A DNA stretch of 6,534 nt from an uncultured Porphyromonadaceae bacterium (GTDB lineage: Bacteria > Bacteroidota > Bacteroidia > Bacteroidales > Muribaculaceae). This document shows, piece by piece, positions 1-6,445 of the stretch (its first letter is position 1; every line of letters begins with the position of its first letter). Position numbers and translations under genes: made by a program. The DNA lies in assembly GCA_938027385.1 (NCBI GenBank), contig CALJBF010000258.1, positions 1-6,534 of the forward strand, written 5' to 3'. The notes below the pieces were generated by a model. The model did not search any database. It was not told where the DNA came from and worked only from the letters and a program-made list of their open reading frames with translations.

Positions 1-49
1 CATTTTTATGTGACCGGGCAACCCTTAGATTTCATGATAGACAAGTGAA
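1..49. other. Short intergenic stretch after the Cys-rich gene
   Basis: This is noncoding sequence downstream of the last minus-strand gene. I see no convincing terminator: the only inverted repeat is GGG-CAA-CCC at 16-24, which is too short to count. On the minus strand an ATG lies at 3-1, preceded by an A-rich run, and could be the start of a next gene leaving the window. The ATG at 35 on the same strand reaches a stop after nine codons. Neither can be called as a gene. Confidence 0.4.
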
Positions 50-274
50 TTATTTCCGAGTTTTGTGGCAGTCGTGTAAATTACGGTTTGCTGTATTCTG
101 TTTGTGGCAGGCGCGGGAATTGTCGGCCAGAGGGCAGCCGCTGCAGTTGCAGCAGTCGGCGTTGCGGCTGCGGCTCCAGTCGCGCATGGCCAGGGCCTTG
201 CGCACAAGCACCACGGCCACCACGATTAGTATGATAACGATGGCCGACCACTGTAATATGTCGTTCAGTGTCAT
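50..274 (-). CDS. Small Cys-rich single-pass membrane protein, FeoB-associated type
   Basis: This is a 74-residue protein. Residues 9-24 (Trp-Ser-Ala-Ile then a run of Ile/Val/Leu) form one membrane segment, followed by a basic stretch (RKALAMRDWSRSR) that should face the cytoplasm. A cysteine cluster follows: C41, C42, C44, C47 and C56, with a last one at C69. The layout of an N-terminal helix, basic linker and C-x2-C-P-type cluster resembles the FeoB-associated Cys-rich membrane protein family, whose members are about 50-75 residues, usually lie beside feoB, and have no firmly established role. Metal or Fe-S binding is an inference. No feoB is present here. The start ATG overlaps the topB TGA as ATGA, which supports translation coupled to topB and supports this start. 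The tail after residue 60 is polar and unremarkable. An alternative label is simply 'small membrane protein'. Confidence 0.65.
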   Translation of the reverse strand: MTLNDILQWSAIVIILIVVAVVLVRKALAMRDWSRSRNADCCNCSGCPLADNSRACHKQNTANRNLHDCHKTRK

Positions 275-2409
275 GAGGGGGTCTGGGTTGGGGTGGAAGC
301 CTGTTTAACGGTGCCCTTGAATTTCTTTTTGAGCTGGGTGTTGAGCTTGGCGGGGGTGAGGTCGGCGGGGAATTCGTCGAAACTGAGGCGCAGGGTGCAT
401 CCCTGGCGGAATTCCGAACATCCGTAGGCTGTATTCCCTTTGAGCAGATGTCCCTTGCCGCAGACGGGGCACACAATCTGATCGAGCGATTTCACCGGTG
501 GCTGACGTTTTGCCTTCGGTCTGGCAGGCTTGTCAGCGGCGGCTGACTGCGCCGGAGCGCTGTCGGCAGTAGGGCCGCCGATATTCTGGCCGGCATCGAT
601 GCGGCGGTTCGAGTTGTCGGCCAGTACGCTGAGCACTATGGTGCGTATCTGCTCCTTGAGTTCGTCGATGAACTCGGCCGGTGAATACTGGCCGCGCTCT
701 ATCTGCCGGAGTTTGTTCTCCCAGATGCCGGTGAGTTTGGCACTTTTCAGTATCTCGACGTTTATGGTGTCGATGAGGTCGATTCCTGCCTGGGTAGGGA
801 TGATGTTCTTGCGCTGGCGTTCGATGTATTTGCGGCGGAACAGGGTCTCGATGATGGCGGCGCGTGTCGAGGGGCGCCCGATGCCGTTCTCTTTCATGGC
901 CTCGCGGAGTGCCTCGTCGTCGACAGTCTTTCCGGCCGACTCCATGGCGCGCAGCAGTGTGCCCTCGGTGTAGGGTTTCGGGGGCTGGGTGGTCTTTTTC
1001 TGGAGCGCGGGTGTGTGCGGACCCTGTTCGCCGACGGTGAAGGGGGGGAGTATCCTGTCGCCGCTGTCGGCGCCTTTGTCGCCATCGGTGTCGGCCTGCT
1101 GTTTCTGGTTCTTGTAGACGTCGCGCCAGCCCGGCGAGGTAATGACCTTGCCCGTGGTGCGGAACTCGCAGTCGCCGGCACGCCCGGTGACGGTGGTGGT
1201 CATGAACTGGCAGTCGGGGTAGAATGCCGCGATGAATCTGAGCGCTATCAGGTGGTAGAGCTGACGTTCGTTGCCCACGAGTGCCGCCGGCGATTGCCCG
1301 GTGGGGATGATGGCGTGGTGGTCGGTGACTTTGGCATTGTCAAAAACTTTCTTGCTTTTGGGTATTTTCCCGCCCGAGAGCACCGCGGCGGTCAGAGCCG
1401 CGTAGGGTGTCATCTGACCGAGAATCACGGGGATTTTCGGATAGATGTCTTCCGAGAGGTATGTAGTGTCGACTCGCGGATAGGTCGTCACCTTCTTCTC
1501 GTACAGGCTCTGAATCAGTTTCAGCGATTCGTCGGCCGACCATCCCCAGCGTTTGTTGCATTCGACCTGCAGCGAGGTGAGGTCGAAGAGCCTTTCCGGA
1601 GCCTCGCGCCCTTTCTTTTCGGTGACGTCGGTGACGGTGAACGGGAGCTCGCGGATGGCGTCGAGCAGCCCCGCGGCCTGTTCCTCTGACTTGAAACGCC
1701 CCGATGTGGCGTTGAATACCGTGTCGCGGTAGGTGGTCTTCAGCTCCCAGAAATCCTCGGGCTTGAAGTCGGTGATCTCCTTGTGGCGCTGCACTACCAG
1801 GGCGAGCGTGGGGGTCTGCACACGCCCGATCGAGAGTACGTTGCGGTTGCCTGTGGCGCTGTTCTGTCCGTATTTCAGCGAGAACAGCCTGGTGGCGTTC
1901 ATGCCGAGAATCCAGTCGCCCACGGCGCGCGAGAGTCCGGCGTAATAGAGGTTGTCGAATTTGTCGGCCGTCTCAAGATGGCCGAACCCCTCGCGTATCG
2001 CCTCGTCGGTGAGCGATGAAATCCACAGGCGCTTTACCGGGCATTTTATGCCGGCTTTCTGCATCACCCAGCGCTGTATCAGTTCGCCCTCCTGCCCGGC
2101 ATCGCCGCAGTTTATGACCTCGTCGGCCTGCTTTATCAGGTTCTCGATTACCTGAAACTGATGCTCTATGCTGCGGTCGGCAATCAGCTTTATGCCGAAT
2201 TTCGGCGGTAGCATGGGCAATGACCCCAGCGACCACCGTTTCCAGAGCGGGGAGTAGTCGTGGGGTTCCTTGAGGGTGCAGAGGTGTCCGAAAGTCCAGG
2301 TCACGCAATAACCGCCCCCTTCATAGTAACCGTCGCGTTTTACGGTTGCCTGAAGGATGGCGGCGATGTCGCGTGCCACACTGGGTTTCTCAGTTACGCA
2401 AACAATCAT
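271..2409 (-). CDS. topB: DNA topoisomerase III (type IA)
   Basis: This is a 712-residue type IA topoisomerase, an enzyme that cuts one DNA strand through a 5'-phosphotyrosine and passes another strand through. Topoisomerase III mainly decatenates DNA and resolves replication and recombination intermediates. The N-terminal TOPRIM domain starts at residue 1 with VTEKPSVA (E7, K8), and its acidic motif is D103-A-G-Q-E107. Residues 155-200 hold the conserved LSRAVGDWILGMNATR and SIGRVQTPTL blocks. The active-site tyrosine is Y310 in TTYPRVDTTYLS. TDHHAIIPT (362-370) and ENGIGRPSTRA (507-517) are further family motifs. A low-complexity Ala/Pro/Lys linker (about 610-640) leads to one zinc ribbon with C647, C650, C664 and C671, followed by a basic tail. 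Length is normal for the family. The ATG at 2409 gives the motif-bearing N-terminus MIVCVTEKPS directly, so no other start is needed. It lies 47 bp after the secreted-protein gene and overlaps the downstream Cys-rich gene by 4 bp. No mobile-element genes are nearby, so it looks chromosomal, although related TopB proteins also occur on conjugative elements. Confidence 0.96.
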   Translation of the reverse strand: MIVCVTEKPSVARDIAAILQATVKRDGYYEGGGYCVTWTFGHLCTLKEPHDYSPLWKRWSLGSLPMLPPKFGIKLIADRSIEHQFQVIENLIKQADEVINCGDAGQEGELIQRWVMQKAGIKCPVKRLWISSLTDEAIREGFGHLETADKFDNLYYAGLSRAVGDWILGMNATRLFSLKYGQNSATGNRNVLSIGRVQTPTLALVVQRHKEITDFKPEDFWELKTTYRDTVFNATSGRFKSEEQAAGLLDAIRELPFTVTDVTEKKGREAPERLFDLTSLQVECNKRWGWSADESLKLIQSLYEKKVTTYPRVDTTYLSEDIYPKIPVILGQMTPYAALTAAVLSGGKIPKSKKVFDNAKVTDHHAIIPTGQSPAALVGNERQLYHLIALRFIAAFYPDCQFMTTTVTGRAGDCEFRTTGKVITSPGWRDVYKNQKQQADTDGDKGADSGDRILPPFTVGEQGPHTPALQKKTTQPPKPYTEGTLLRAMESAGKTVDDEALREAMKENGIGRPSTRAAIIETLFRRKYIERQRKNIIPTQAGIDLIDTINVEILKSAKLTGIWENKLRQIERGQYSPAEFIDELKEQIRTIVLSVLADNSNRRIDAGQNIGGPTADSAPAQSAAADKPARPKAKRQPPVKSLDQIVCPVCGKGHLLKGNTAYGCSEFRQGCTLRLSFDEFPADLTPAKLNTQLKKKFKGTVKQASTPTQTPS

Positions 2410-2416
2410 ATCGTTT

Positions 2417-2431
2417 GCGCCGCATGGGCGC
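2417..2431 (-). other. Hairpin just upstream of the topB start
   Basis: A perfect 5-bp GC stem (GCGCC / GGCGC) with a 5-nt loop ends 7 nt before the topB ATG on the coding strand, followed by AAACGAT. It occupies the place where ribosome contacts would form. There is no T-run after it, so it is not a typical intrinsic terminator for the gene upstream. It could lower topB initiation or be chance in GC-rich DNA. Nearby, CATATTTG (minus strand, 2454-2447) is one base off the Bacteroidetes -7 element TAnnTTTG, but I see no partner TTTG about 20 bp further upstream, so no promoter is called. Confidence 0.3.
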
Positions 2432-2456
2432 GAGTGGCAGGGGATTCAAATATGGG

Positions 2457-2861
2457 TTACTGACGTGCCGGCGAGGTGATGTCGCCTTTGGTGGTGTGGA
2501 ACGTCATTGTGGCGGTCTTGGGGAGAGTGCCCTTGAAGGGGAAGTCGATCTCGACGACTGCGGCGCCGGTATCCTCGAGGATGAACGAGCGCTCGAACTC
2601 TACGTTGGCGCCGTCGATGTCGGTGGCCTTGATGAGTTTTGTGCCGACGTTGAGGTCAACGCCGTCGATCTGGTGTGCCGAGCCGGGGATGCCCATGATG
2701 ACGGTGGAGATGCGGATGCCGTCGGCGGTGGGTGTCACCTTGTCGGGGATGATGTTGAGTTCGGCGCCAAGCTGGTTTACCTGTGCCTGTGCGGCCTGGG
2801 GCATGAAGGTTGCGGCTCCGCCGAAGGCGAGAAGGATGGCGGCCAAGCGTAATGCTTTCAT
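2457..2861 (-). CDS. Small secreted protein of unknown function
   Basis: This is a 134-residue protein I do not recognise. Residues 1-26 look like a type I signal peptide: K and R near the start, a hydrophobic core (LAAILLAFGGAATF) and an AQA-QV cleavage site. There is no lipobox cysteine, so a soluble periplasmic or secreted product is expected. The mature part, about 108 residues, has alternating hydrophobic and polar residues with many Val, Ile, Thr, Gly and Asp, which suggests an all-beta domain. It contains no cysteine at all, so it is not itself a thiol substrate of the nearby DsbD. The start ATG is preceded by an A-rich stretch (AACCAAAGATT), typical of Bacteroidota starts. A 129-bp gap separates it from mazG, and 47 bp separate its stop from topB, so it may be the first gene of a block with topB. 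A role in the envelope is only an inference from the signal peptide. Confidence 0.8.
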   Translation of the reverse strand: MKALRLAAILLAFGGAATFMPQAAQAQVNQLGAELNIIPDKVTPTADGIRISTVIMGIPGSAHQIDGVDLNVGTKLIKATDIDGANVEFERSFILEDTGAAVVEIDFPFKGTLPKTATMTFHTTKGDITSPARQ

Positions 2862-2895
2862 AATCTTTGGTTATCTACTGAATGGTTTGTCGAGA

Positions 2896-2952
2896 CATGA
2901 GGGTGCGGCGTATCCGTTTCGCCGGGCACGTCCATGCCCTCAGGGTCTCATG
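2896..2952 (-). promoter_or_regulatory. Possible structured leader RNA (three-way junction)
   Basis: In the gap between mazG and the secreted-protein gene, the minus-strand transcript can form three helices. The outer helix is CATGAG (2952-2947) with CTCATG (2901-2896). Inner hairpin A is GGGCA / TGCCC (2939-2935 with 2928-2924). Inner hairpin B is CGGCG / CGCCG (2924-2920 with 2910-2906), with a 9-nt loop; base 2924 can serve only one of the two. A competing pairing of GAGGG (2941-2937) with CCCTC (2903-2899) would disrupt hairpin A. It ends 34 nt before the start codon. I do not recognise a known riboswitch class in it, and no T-run follows it. It could equally be a 3'-end structure of mazG mRNA or a repeat element. 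Confidence 0.35.
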
Positions 2953-2990
2953 CGTTATTTGATAATTAGACTCGTATGGAGCGTGATGGT

Positions 2991-3836
2991 TTAAGCGGGA
3001 TTGTCACCGGCGGTTGCGGGGGTGTCACCGGGTGCGGCAGATTCTGTTTTCGCGCGGTTCCAGAGCACGTCCATCTCGCCGAGTGTCATGTCGGCCAGGG
3101 TGCGCCCCTGGCGGCGGGCCTCCTGCTCGATGAAGTTGAACCGTGCGATGAACTTCTTGTTGGTCTTCTCAAGGGCGTTCTCGGGAATGATCCTGTAGAG
3201 CCGCGCTGCGTTGACCAGCGAGAAGAACACGTCGCCCATCTCGGCCTCCATATCTTTCACGCTGCCGTCTTTGGCGGCCTGCGAGAACTCGTCGATTTCC
3301 TCACGCACCTTGTCCCACACCTGTTCGGGGCGTTCCCAGTCGAAACCGGCGTTGGCGGCCTTTTCCTGCACGCGGTAAGCTTTGATAAGTGCGGGCAGCG
3401 CGCCGGGCACGCCTGAGAGTATGGTCTTGTTGCCGTCTTTCTCCTTCATCTTGAGCTGTTCCCAATTCTGCATCACCTGACCGGCGGTGTCGGCATGCAC
3501 GTCGCCGTAGACGTGGGGGTGACGGTAGATGAGTTTGTTGGCGAGCGAGTCGGCCACGTCAACGATGTCGAATTCCTGTTTCTCCTCGCCTATGCGGGCG
3601 TAGAAAAGCACATGGAGCAGGACATCGCCGAGCTCTTTGCGGATTTCGGGGTTATCCTCGCGGATGAGTGCGTCGCAGAGTTCGAATACCTCTTCGACCG
3701 TGTTGGGGCGCAGTGACTCGTTTGTCTGCTTGGCGTCCCAGGGGCATTTGACACGCAGTGTGTCGAGTACATCGATTACCCGGCCGAGAGCCTCGATTTT
3801 CTCCTGACGGGTATGTGTTGTAAACTTGGGGTTCAT
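2991..3836 (-). CDS. mazG: Nucleoside triphosphate pyrophosphohydrolase MazG
   Basis: This is a 281-residue cytoplasmic enzyme of the all-alpha MazG family, which hydrolyses NTPs and dNTPs to monophosphates plus pyrophosphate and is thought to clean damaged or excess nucleotides. Two MazG domains are visible. The first has the hallmark CPWDAKQT (31-38), the metal-binding helix E48-E49-x2-E52 and its partner E68-x2-D71 in KELGDVLL. The second has E179-E180-x2-E183 and E199-x2-D202 in AEMGDVFF. The family linker GVPGALPALIKAYRVQEKAA (143-162) lies between them. Both metal sites look intact. The C-terminal 20 residues or so (Ala/Pro/Thr/Asp-rich) are an ordinary low-complexity tail. I chose the ATG at 3836, whose A is also the last base of the dsbD stop (TAATG). 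It gives MNPKFTTHTRQEK and a family-like length. An in-frame ATG at 3869 would add an arginine-rich dodecamer inside dsbD and is unlikely. The shared base suggests translational coupling to dsbD. Confidence 0.95.
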   Translation of the reverse strand: MNPKFTTHTRQEKIEALGRVIDVLDTLRVKCPWDAKQTNESLRPNTVEEVFELCDALIREDNPEIRKELGDVLLHVLFYARIGEEKQEFDIVDVADSLANKLIYRHPHVYGDVHADTAGQVMQNWEQLKMKEKDGNKTILSGVPGALPALIKAYRVQEKAANAGFDWERPEQVWDKVREEIDEFSQAAKDGSVKDMEAEMGDVFFSLVNAARLYRIIPENALEKTNKKFIARFNFIEQEARRQGRTLADMTLGEMDVLWNRAKTESAAPGDTPATAGDNPA

Positions 3837-5815
3837 TATTTGTATTCTTCGAGGCCGCCTTTGAGCCATTCTACAAACTTGTTGACGTTTTCGTCATAGT
3901 ATGTCGGAGCTGTGAGCGCGCGGCCGTCGTTGTCAAGAATTATATAATAGGGTTGTGAGTTTGCCTGGAATTTGTGGCGCTGGAGGTAGCTCCATTTGTC
4001 GCCCACGGTCTCGAGGGTGACCTTGCGGCCGTTCTCCTCGACTGTGATCGGGGTGGCGAGTTCGGCCTTGTCATCGACCATGAGCTTGATGAGCACGAAA
4101 TTCTCCTTGATGATGCCCTCGACCACCTGGGTATCGAACACGGCACCCTCCATCTTGCGGCAGTTCACGCAGCCGTAGCCCGAGAAGTCGATGAGCACGG
4201 GGCGGTGGTTGTCGCGGGCGTACTCCATGCCTTTGTCAAAATCGTCGAACTCCTCGAACTGGCCCCCGGTGTAGAGGCTGAAGTCCTGGGTGTAGGCAGG
4301 GGGCACGAAGGCGCTGATGCTCTTGAGCGGAGCGCCCCAGAGGCCCGGTACCATGTAGATGGCGAACGACAGCGACACGAGCGCCATGAAGAAACGGGGT
4401 ATCGATACACGGTCGACCGGCGTATCGTGCGGGAAATTCAGCTTGCCGAGCAGATAGAGCCCCAGCAGGCCGAAGATGATGATCCACAGGCTCACGAACA
4501 CCTCGCGGTCAAGTATGCCCCAGCCGTAGGCCAGGTCGGCAACCGAGAGGAATTTCAGCGACAGCGCAAGCTCAAGGAAACCGAGCACCACCTTCACCGA
4601 GTTGAGCCAGCCGCCCGACTTGGGCATCTCCTTGAGCCAGGTGGGGAACATGGCGAACAGCGAGAAGGGGAGGGCAAGCGCCACGGCGAATCCGGCCATG
4701 CCGATGGCGGGACCGATGAGGGTGCCCGATGTCACGGCCTCGACAAGCAGGGTGCCGATGATGGGACCCGTGCATGAGAACGACACCAGCGCCAGTGTGA
4801 ACGCCATGAAGAAGATGCTCAGCAGGCCGGTGGTTGTCTCGGCCTTCGAGTCGATGGAGTTTGACCATTTCGAGGGGAGGGTGATGTCGAATCCGCCCAG
4901 GAACGAGATGCCGAACACCATCAGCAGGGCGAAGAACGCGAGGTTGAACCAGGCGTTGGTGGCCAGCTCGTTGAGTTTCGACGGGCCGAAAATCAGCGTG
5001 ATGGCTATACCGAGGGTGAGGTAGATGACGATGATGCTCAGGCCGTAGATGATGGCGTCGCCCACGGCCTTGCGTTTCGATTTGCCGCGTTTCAGGAAGA
5101 AACTTACCGTCATCGGAATCATGGGCCATACGCAGGGAGTGAGCAGGGCCAGCAGGCCGCCGCCGAATCCGAGTATGAATATCATCAGCCACGACTGCCC
5201 CTGCACGTCGGTCTGTTCGGCCTGTTCGGCATCGATTTCCACGGGCGCCCACCAGTCGGTGTGCTGACCTGCGGCATTGTCAGTGGCAAGTGCGCCGGGA
5301 GCCTTGTCGGTGGTTTCGGCTGTGCTGTCGGGAGCGGCTGTGTCGGCGGCAGCGGCGCCGGTGCCGACCGTGAGGTCATAGCTTTCGCGCTGGGGCGAGA
5401 TGCACGTCTGGTCGTTGCACCCCTGGAAGAACACCTTGGCCGAGATCTGGTGCGTCTTGCCGTCGGCTATGGCGAGTTTCTGGGTGAACGACACATCGGT
5501 ATCCCACCACGAGAGTTTCAGCGAGAAAATCGGGTCGAATTTCTCGATGGGTTCGCGCGAGGGAGTTAGCTGTCCGTCAGCCTTTACCCCGTCCGGCAGA
5601 TTGAACGTGATGGATGTGGCGTTTGGACCATCCTCAGGCAGCTGCAGGCCATAAAGATGCCACCCTTTGGCTATTTTGGCATCAAGGCGTACAGTGGCTG
5701 AAGTAGCCGAATTGTCGACAACCGACACTTGCCATGTGATAGGACTCAACTGCTGGGCCTGAAGGGCGCAGATACCGAATACGAGCGCTGTGAGCAGACT
5801 GAATATTTTCCGCAT
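3836..5815 (-). CDS. dsbD: Thiol:disulfide interchange protein DsbD
   Basis: This is a 659-residue inner-membrane protein that moves reducing power from cytoplasmic thioredoxin to periplasmic thiol proteins. A signal peptide spans residues 1-20 (cleavage LQA-QQ). The N-terminal periplasmic beta domain (about 21-150) carries C133 and C138 in GCNDQTC. A low-complexity Ala/Thr/Asp linker follows (150-190). The CcdA-like membrane core has about eight hydrophobic segments (roughly 208-233, 250-276, 287-309, 329-357, 367-391, 404-424, 437-456, 472-492), with redox cysteines C228 in LTPCVWP and C348 in SFSCTGP. Their spacing of 120 is close to that between C163 and C285 in the Escherichia coli protein. 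The C-terminal thioredoxin-like domain (about 515-659) has the CVNC active site (C549, C552) and the cis-proline region QPYYIILD. All six working cysteines are present, so it should be functional. It lies 38 bp after a stand-alone N-domain protein and shares one base with mazG. Likely targets are periplasmic reductases or cytochrome c maturation factors, none of which are in view. Confidence 0.95.
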   Translation of the reverse strand: MRKIFSLLTALVFGICALQAQQLSPITWQVSVVDNSATSATVRLDAKIAKGWHLYGLQLPEDGPNATSITFNLPDGVKADGQLTPSREPIEKFDPIFSLKLSWWDTDVSFTQKLAIADGKTHQISAKVFFQGCNDQTCISPQRESYDLTVGTGAAAADTAAPDSTAETTDKAPGALATDNAAGQHTDWWAPVEIDAEQAEQTDVQGQSWLMIFILGFGGGLLALLTPCVWPMIPMTVSFFLKRGKSKRKAVGDAIIYGLSIIVIYLTLGIAITLIFGPSKLNELATNAWFNLAFFALLMVFGISFLGGFDITLPSKWSNSIDSKAETTTGLLSIFFMAFTLALVSFSCTGPIIGTLLVEAVTSGTLIGPAIGMAGFAVALALPFSLFAMFPTWLKEMPKSGGWLNSVKVVLGFLELALSLKFLSVADLAYGWGILDREVFVSLWIIIFGLLGLYLLGKLNFPHDTPVDRVSIPRFFMALVSLSFAIYMVPGLWGAPLKSISAFVPPAYTQDFSLYTGGQFEEFDDFDKGMEYARDNHRPVLIDFSGYGCVNCRKMEGAVFDTQVVEGIIKENFVLIKLMVDDKAELATPITVEENGRKVTLETVGDKWSYLQRHKFQANSQPYYIILDNDGRALTAPTYYDENVNKFVEWLKGGLEEYK

Positions 5816-5853
5816 CGTCAGATAGGTTGATGATGAAAGGCCTGGGCCTCTTC

Positions 5854-6315
5854 TTATTTCTTGGGCACTTTAACCGTGAAAGTCTGGGTCTTCGGGGGGA
5901 GGCAGGTCTCGTCGTTGCATCCCATGAAACTTACCGAGCCTTTGATGACGGCCTTCGCCGGGTCGGTGACCTTGAAAGGCTGGGTGAACAGCACACGTCC
6001 CTCCCAGAAAGGCACTTTGGCCTCGAACATCGGGTCGAGTTTCACAATGGGTTTCTCGACGGCCTTAGGCGTGCCGATGAGTTTCACCCCCTCGCTGCCG
6101 GCAAAGCTGAACGAAGTGGCTTTCGGACCGCCATCGGGCATTTCCGTGCCGTAGAGATGCCAGCCGTCGGCAATGACGGCGCGCAGGTTCACCACTCCTT
6201 CGGTGGATGATTTCATCTTCACGCTGATGCGCCAGTTTATGGCGTCGGGGGTCTGAGCCTGCATGGCGGCAAAGCCGAGAATCATCCCGAATATAATGGT
6301 CAGGAACTTTTTCAT
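5854..6315 (-). CDS. Stand-alone secreted DsbD N-terminal-like domain protein
   Basis: This is a 153-residue protein with a signal peptide (MKKFLTIIFGMILGFAAMQA, cleavage before QT) followed by a single domain that matches the N-terminal beta domain of the neighbouring DsbD. Shared landmarks are GWHLYG at residues 51-56 in both, xDPxFxxKxxxW around 94-104, the F-TQ strand near 110, and GCNDETC with C133 and C138, the same residue numbers as in DsbD. It ends right after the domain (KVPKK), with no membrane segment and no thioredoxin module. In DsbD the cysteine pair of this domain passes electrons to periplasmic partners. A separate copy may therefore act as a soluble shuttle or acceptor fed by the DsbD membrane core; that role is inferred. 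It is the first gene of the run, and its start is preceded by an AT-rich stretch (AATAAACCGT), as usual in Bacteroidota. I found no clear TAnnTTTG promoter element upstream. Confidence 0.88.
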   Translation of the reverse strand: MKKFLTIIFGMILGFAAMQAQTPDAINWRISVKMKSSTEGVVNLRAVIADGWHLYGTEMPDGGPKATSFSFAGSEGVKLIGTPKAVEKPIVKLDPMFEAKVPFWEGRVLFTQPFKVTDPAKAVIKGSVSFMGCNDETCLPPKTQTFTVKVPKK

Positions 6316-6355
6316 ACGGTTTATTCTAATTGATTTATTAGTATTCAGAAAATGT

Positions 6356-6378
6356 GGAGATTACGGAGTAATATCTCC
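6356..6378. repeat. Imperfect hairpin, GGAGAT / ATCTCC
   Basis: A 6-bp perfect stem (6356-6361 with 6373-6378) extends by TA/TA across a 2-nt bulge. It lies between the first and second AAAATG boxes. On the side towards the gene it is followed by AT-rich sequence, but there is no clean T-run, so a terminator call is not justified. Confidence 0.45.
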
Positions 6379-6389
6379 AGTAAAATGGC

Positions 6390-6408
6390 GACGGGCAGAA
6401 TGTCCGTC
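6390..6408. repeat. Hairpin, GACGGGC / GTCCGTC
   Basis: A 7-bp stem with one G-T pair (6390-6396 with 6402-6408) and loop AGAAT fills the space between the second and third AAAATG boxes. Its position suggests that it belongs to the same composite repeat as the boxes. Confidence 0.45.
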
Positions 6409-6445
6409 TGTAAAATGGGGCAGAGCAACCGCCGACGTGTCAAAA

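Noticed and set aside
1015..1689. 224-codon plus-strand open frame opposite topB
   Set aside because: It is antisense to conserved topoisomerase sequence and shows compositionally biased translation and no recognisable motif.
271..2409. TopB as a marker of a conjugative element
   Set aside because: No relaxase, tra, mob, integrase or transposase genes are in the window, and the neighbours are housekeeping genes.
2346..2994. Overlapping plus-strand frames of about 170 codons opposite the secreted-protein gene
   Set aside because: The minus-strand frame has a clean signal peptide and an A-rich start region; the plus-strand frames have neither and extend across the intergenic leader.
3837..3869. 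Upstream ATG for mazG adding 11 residues
   Set aside because: The extension is arginine-rich, lies inside dsbD, and has no counterpart in the MazG family. The ATG at 3836 fits the length and the A-rich start context.
3974..4777. 267-codon plus-strand open frame opposite dsbD
   Set aside because: It is fully antisense to a gene with all family motifs, and its translation is rich in His, Glu and Arg with no domain pattern. It is an expected by-product of GC-rich codon use.
4572..5252. 226-codon minus-strand open frame inside dsbD in another frame
   Set aside because: It overlaps the membrane core of dsbD. The Arg/His-rich product lacks any membrane or domain pattern.
5835..5853. Small inverted repeat in the 38-bp spacer between the nDsbD-like gene and dsbD
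   Set aside because: The stem is only about four GC pairs plus a bulge and three outer pairs, with no T-run. It is too weak to call an attenuator or terminator.
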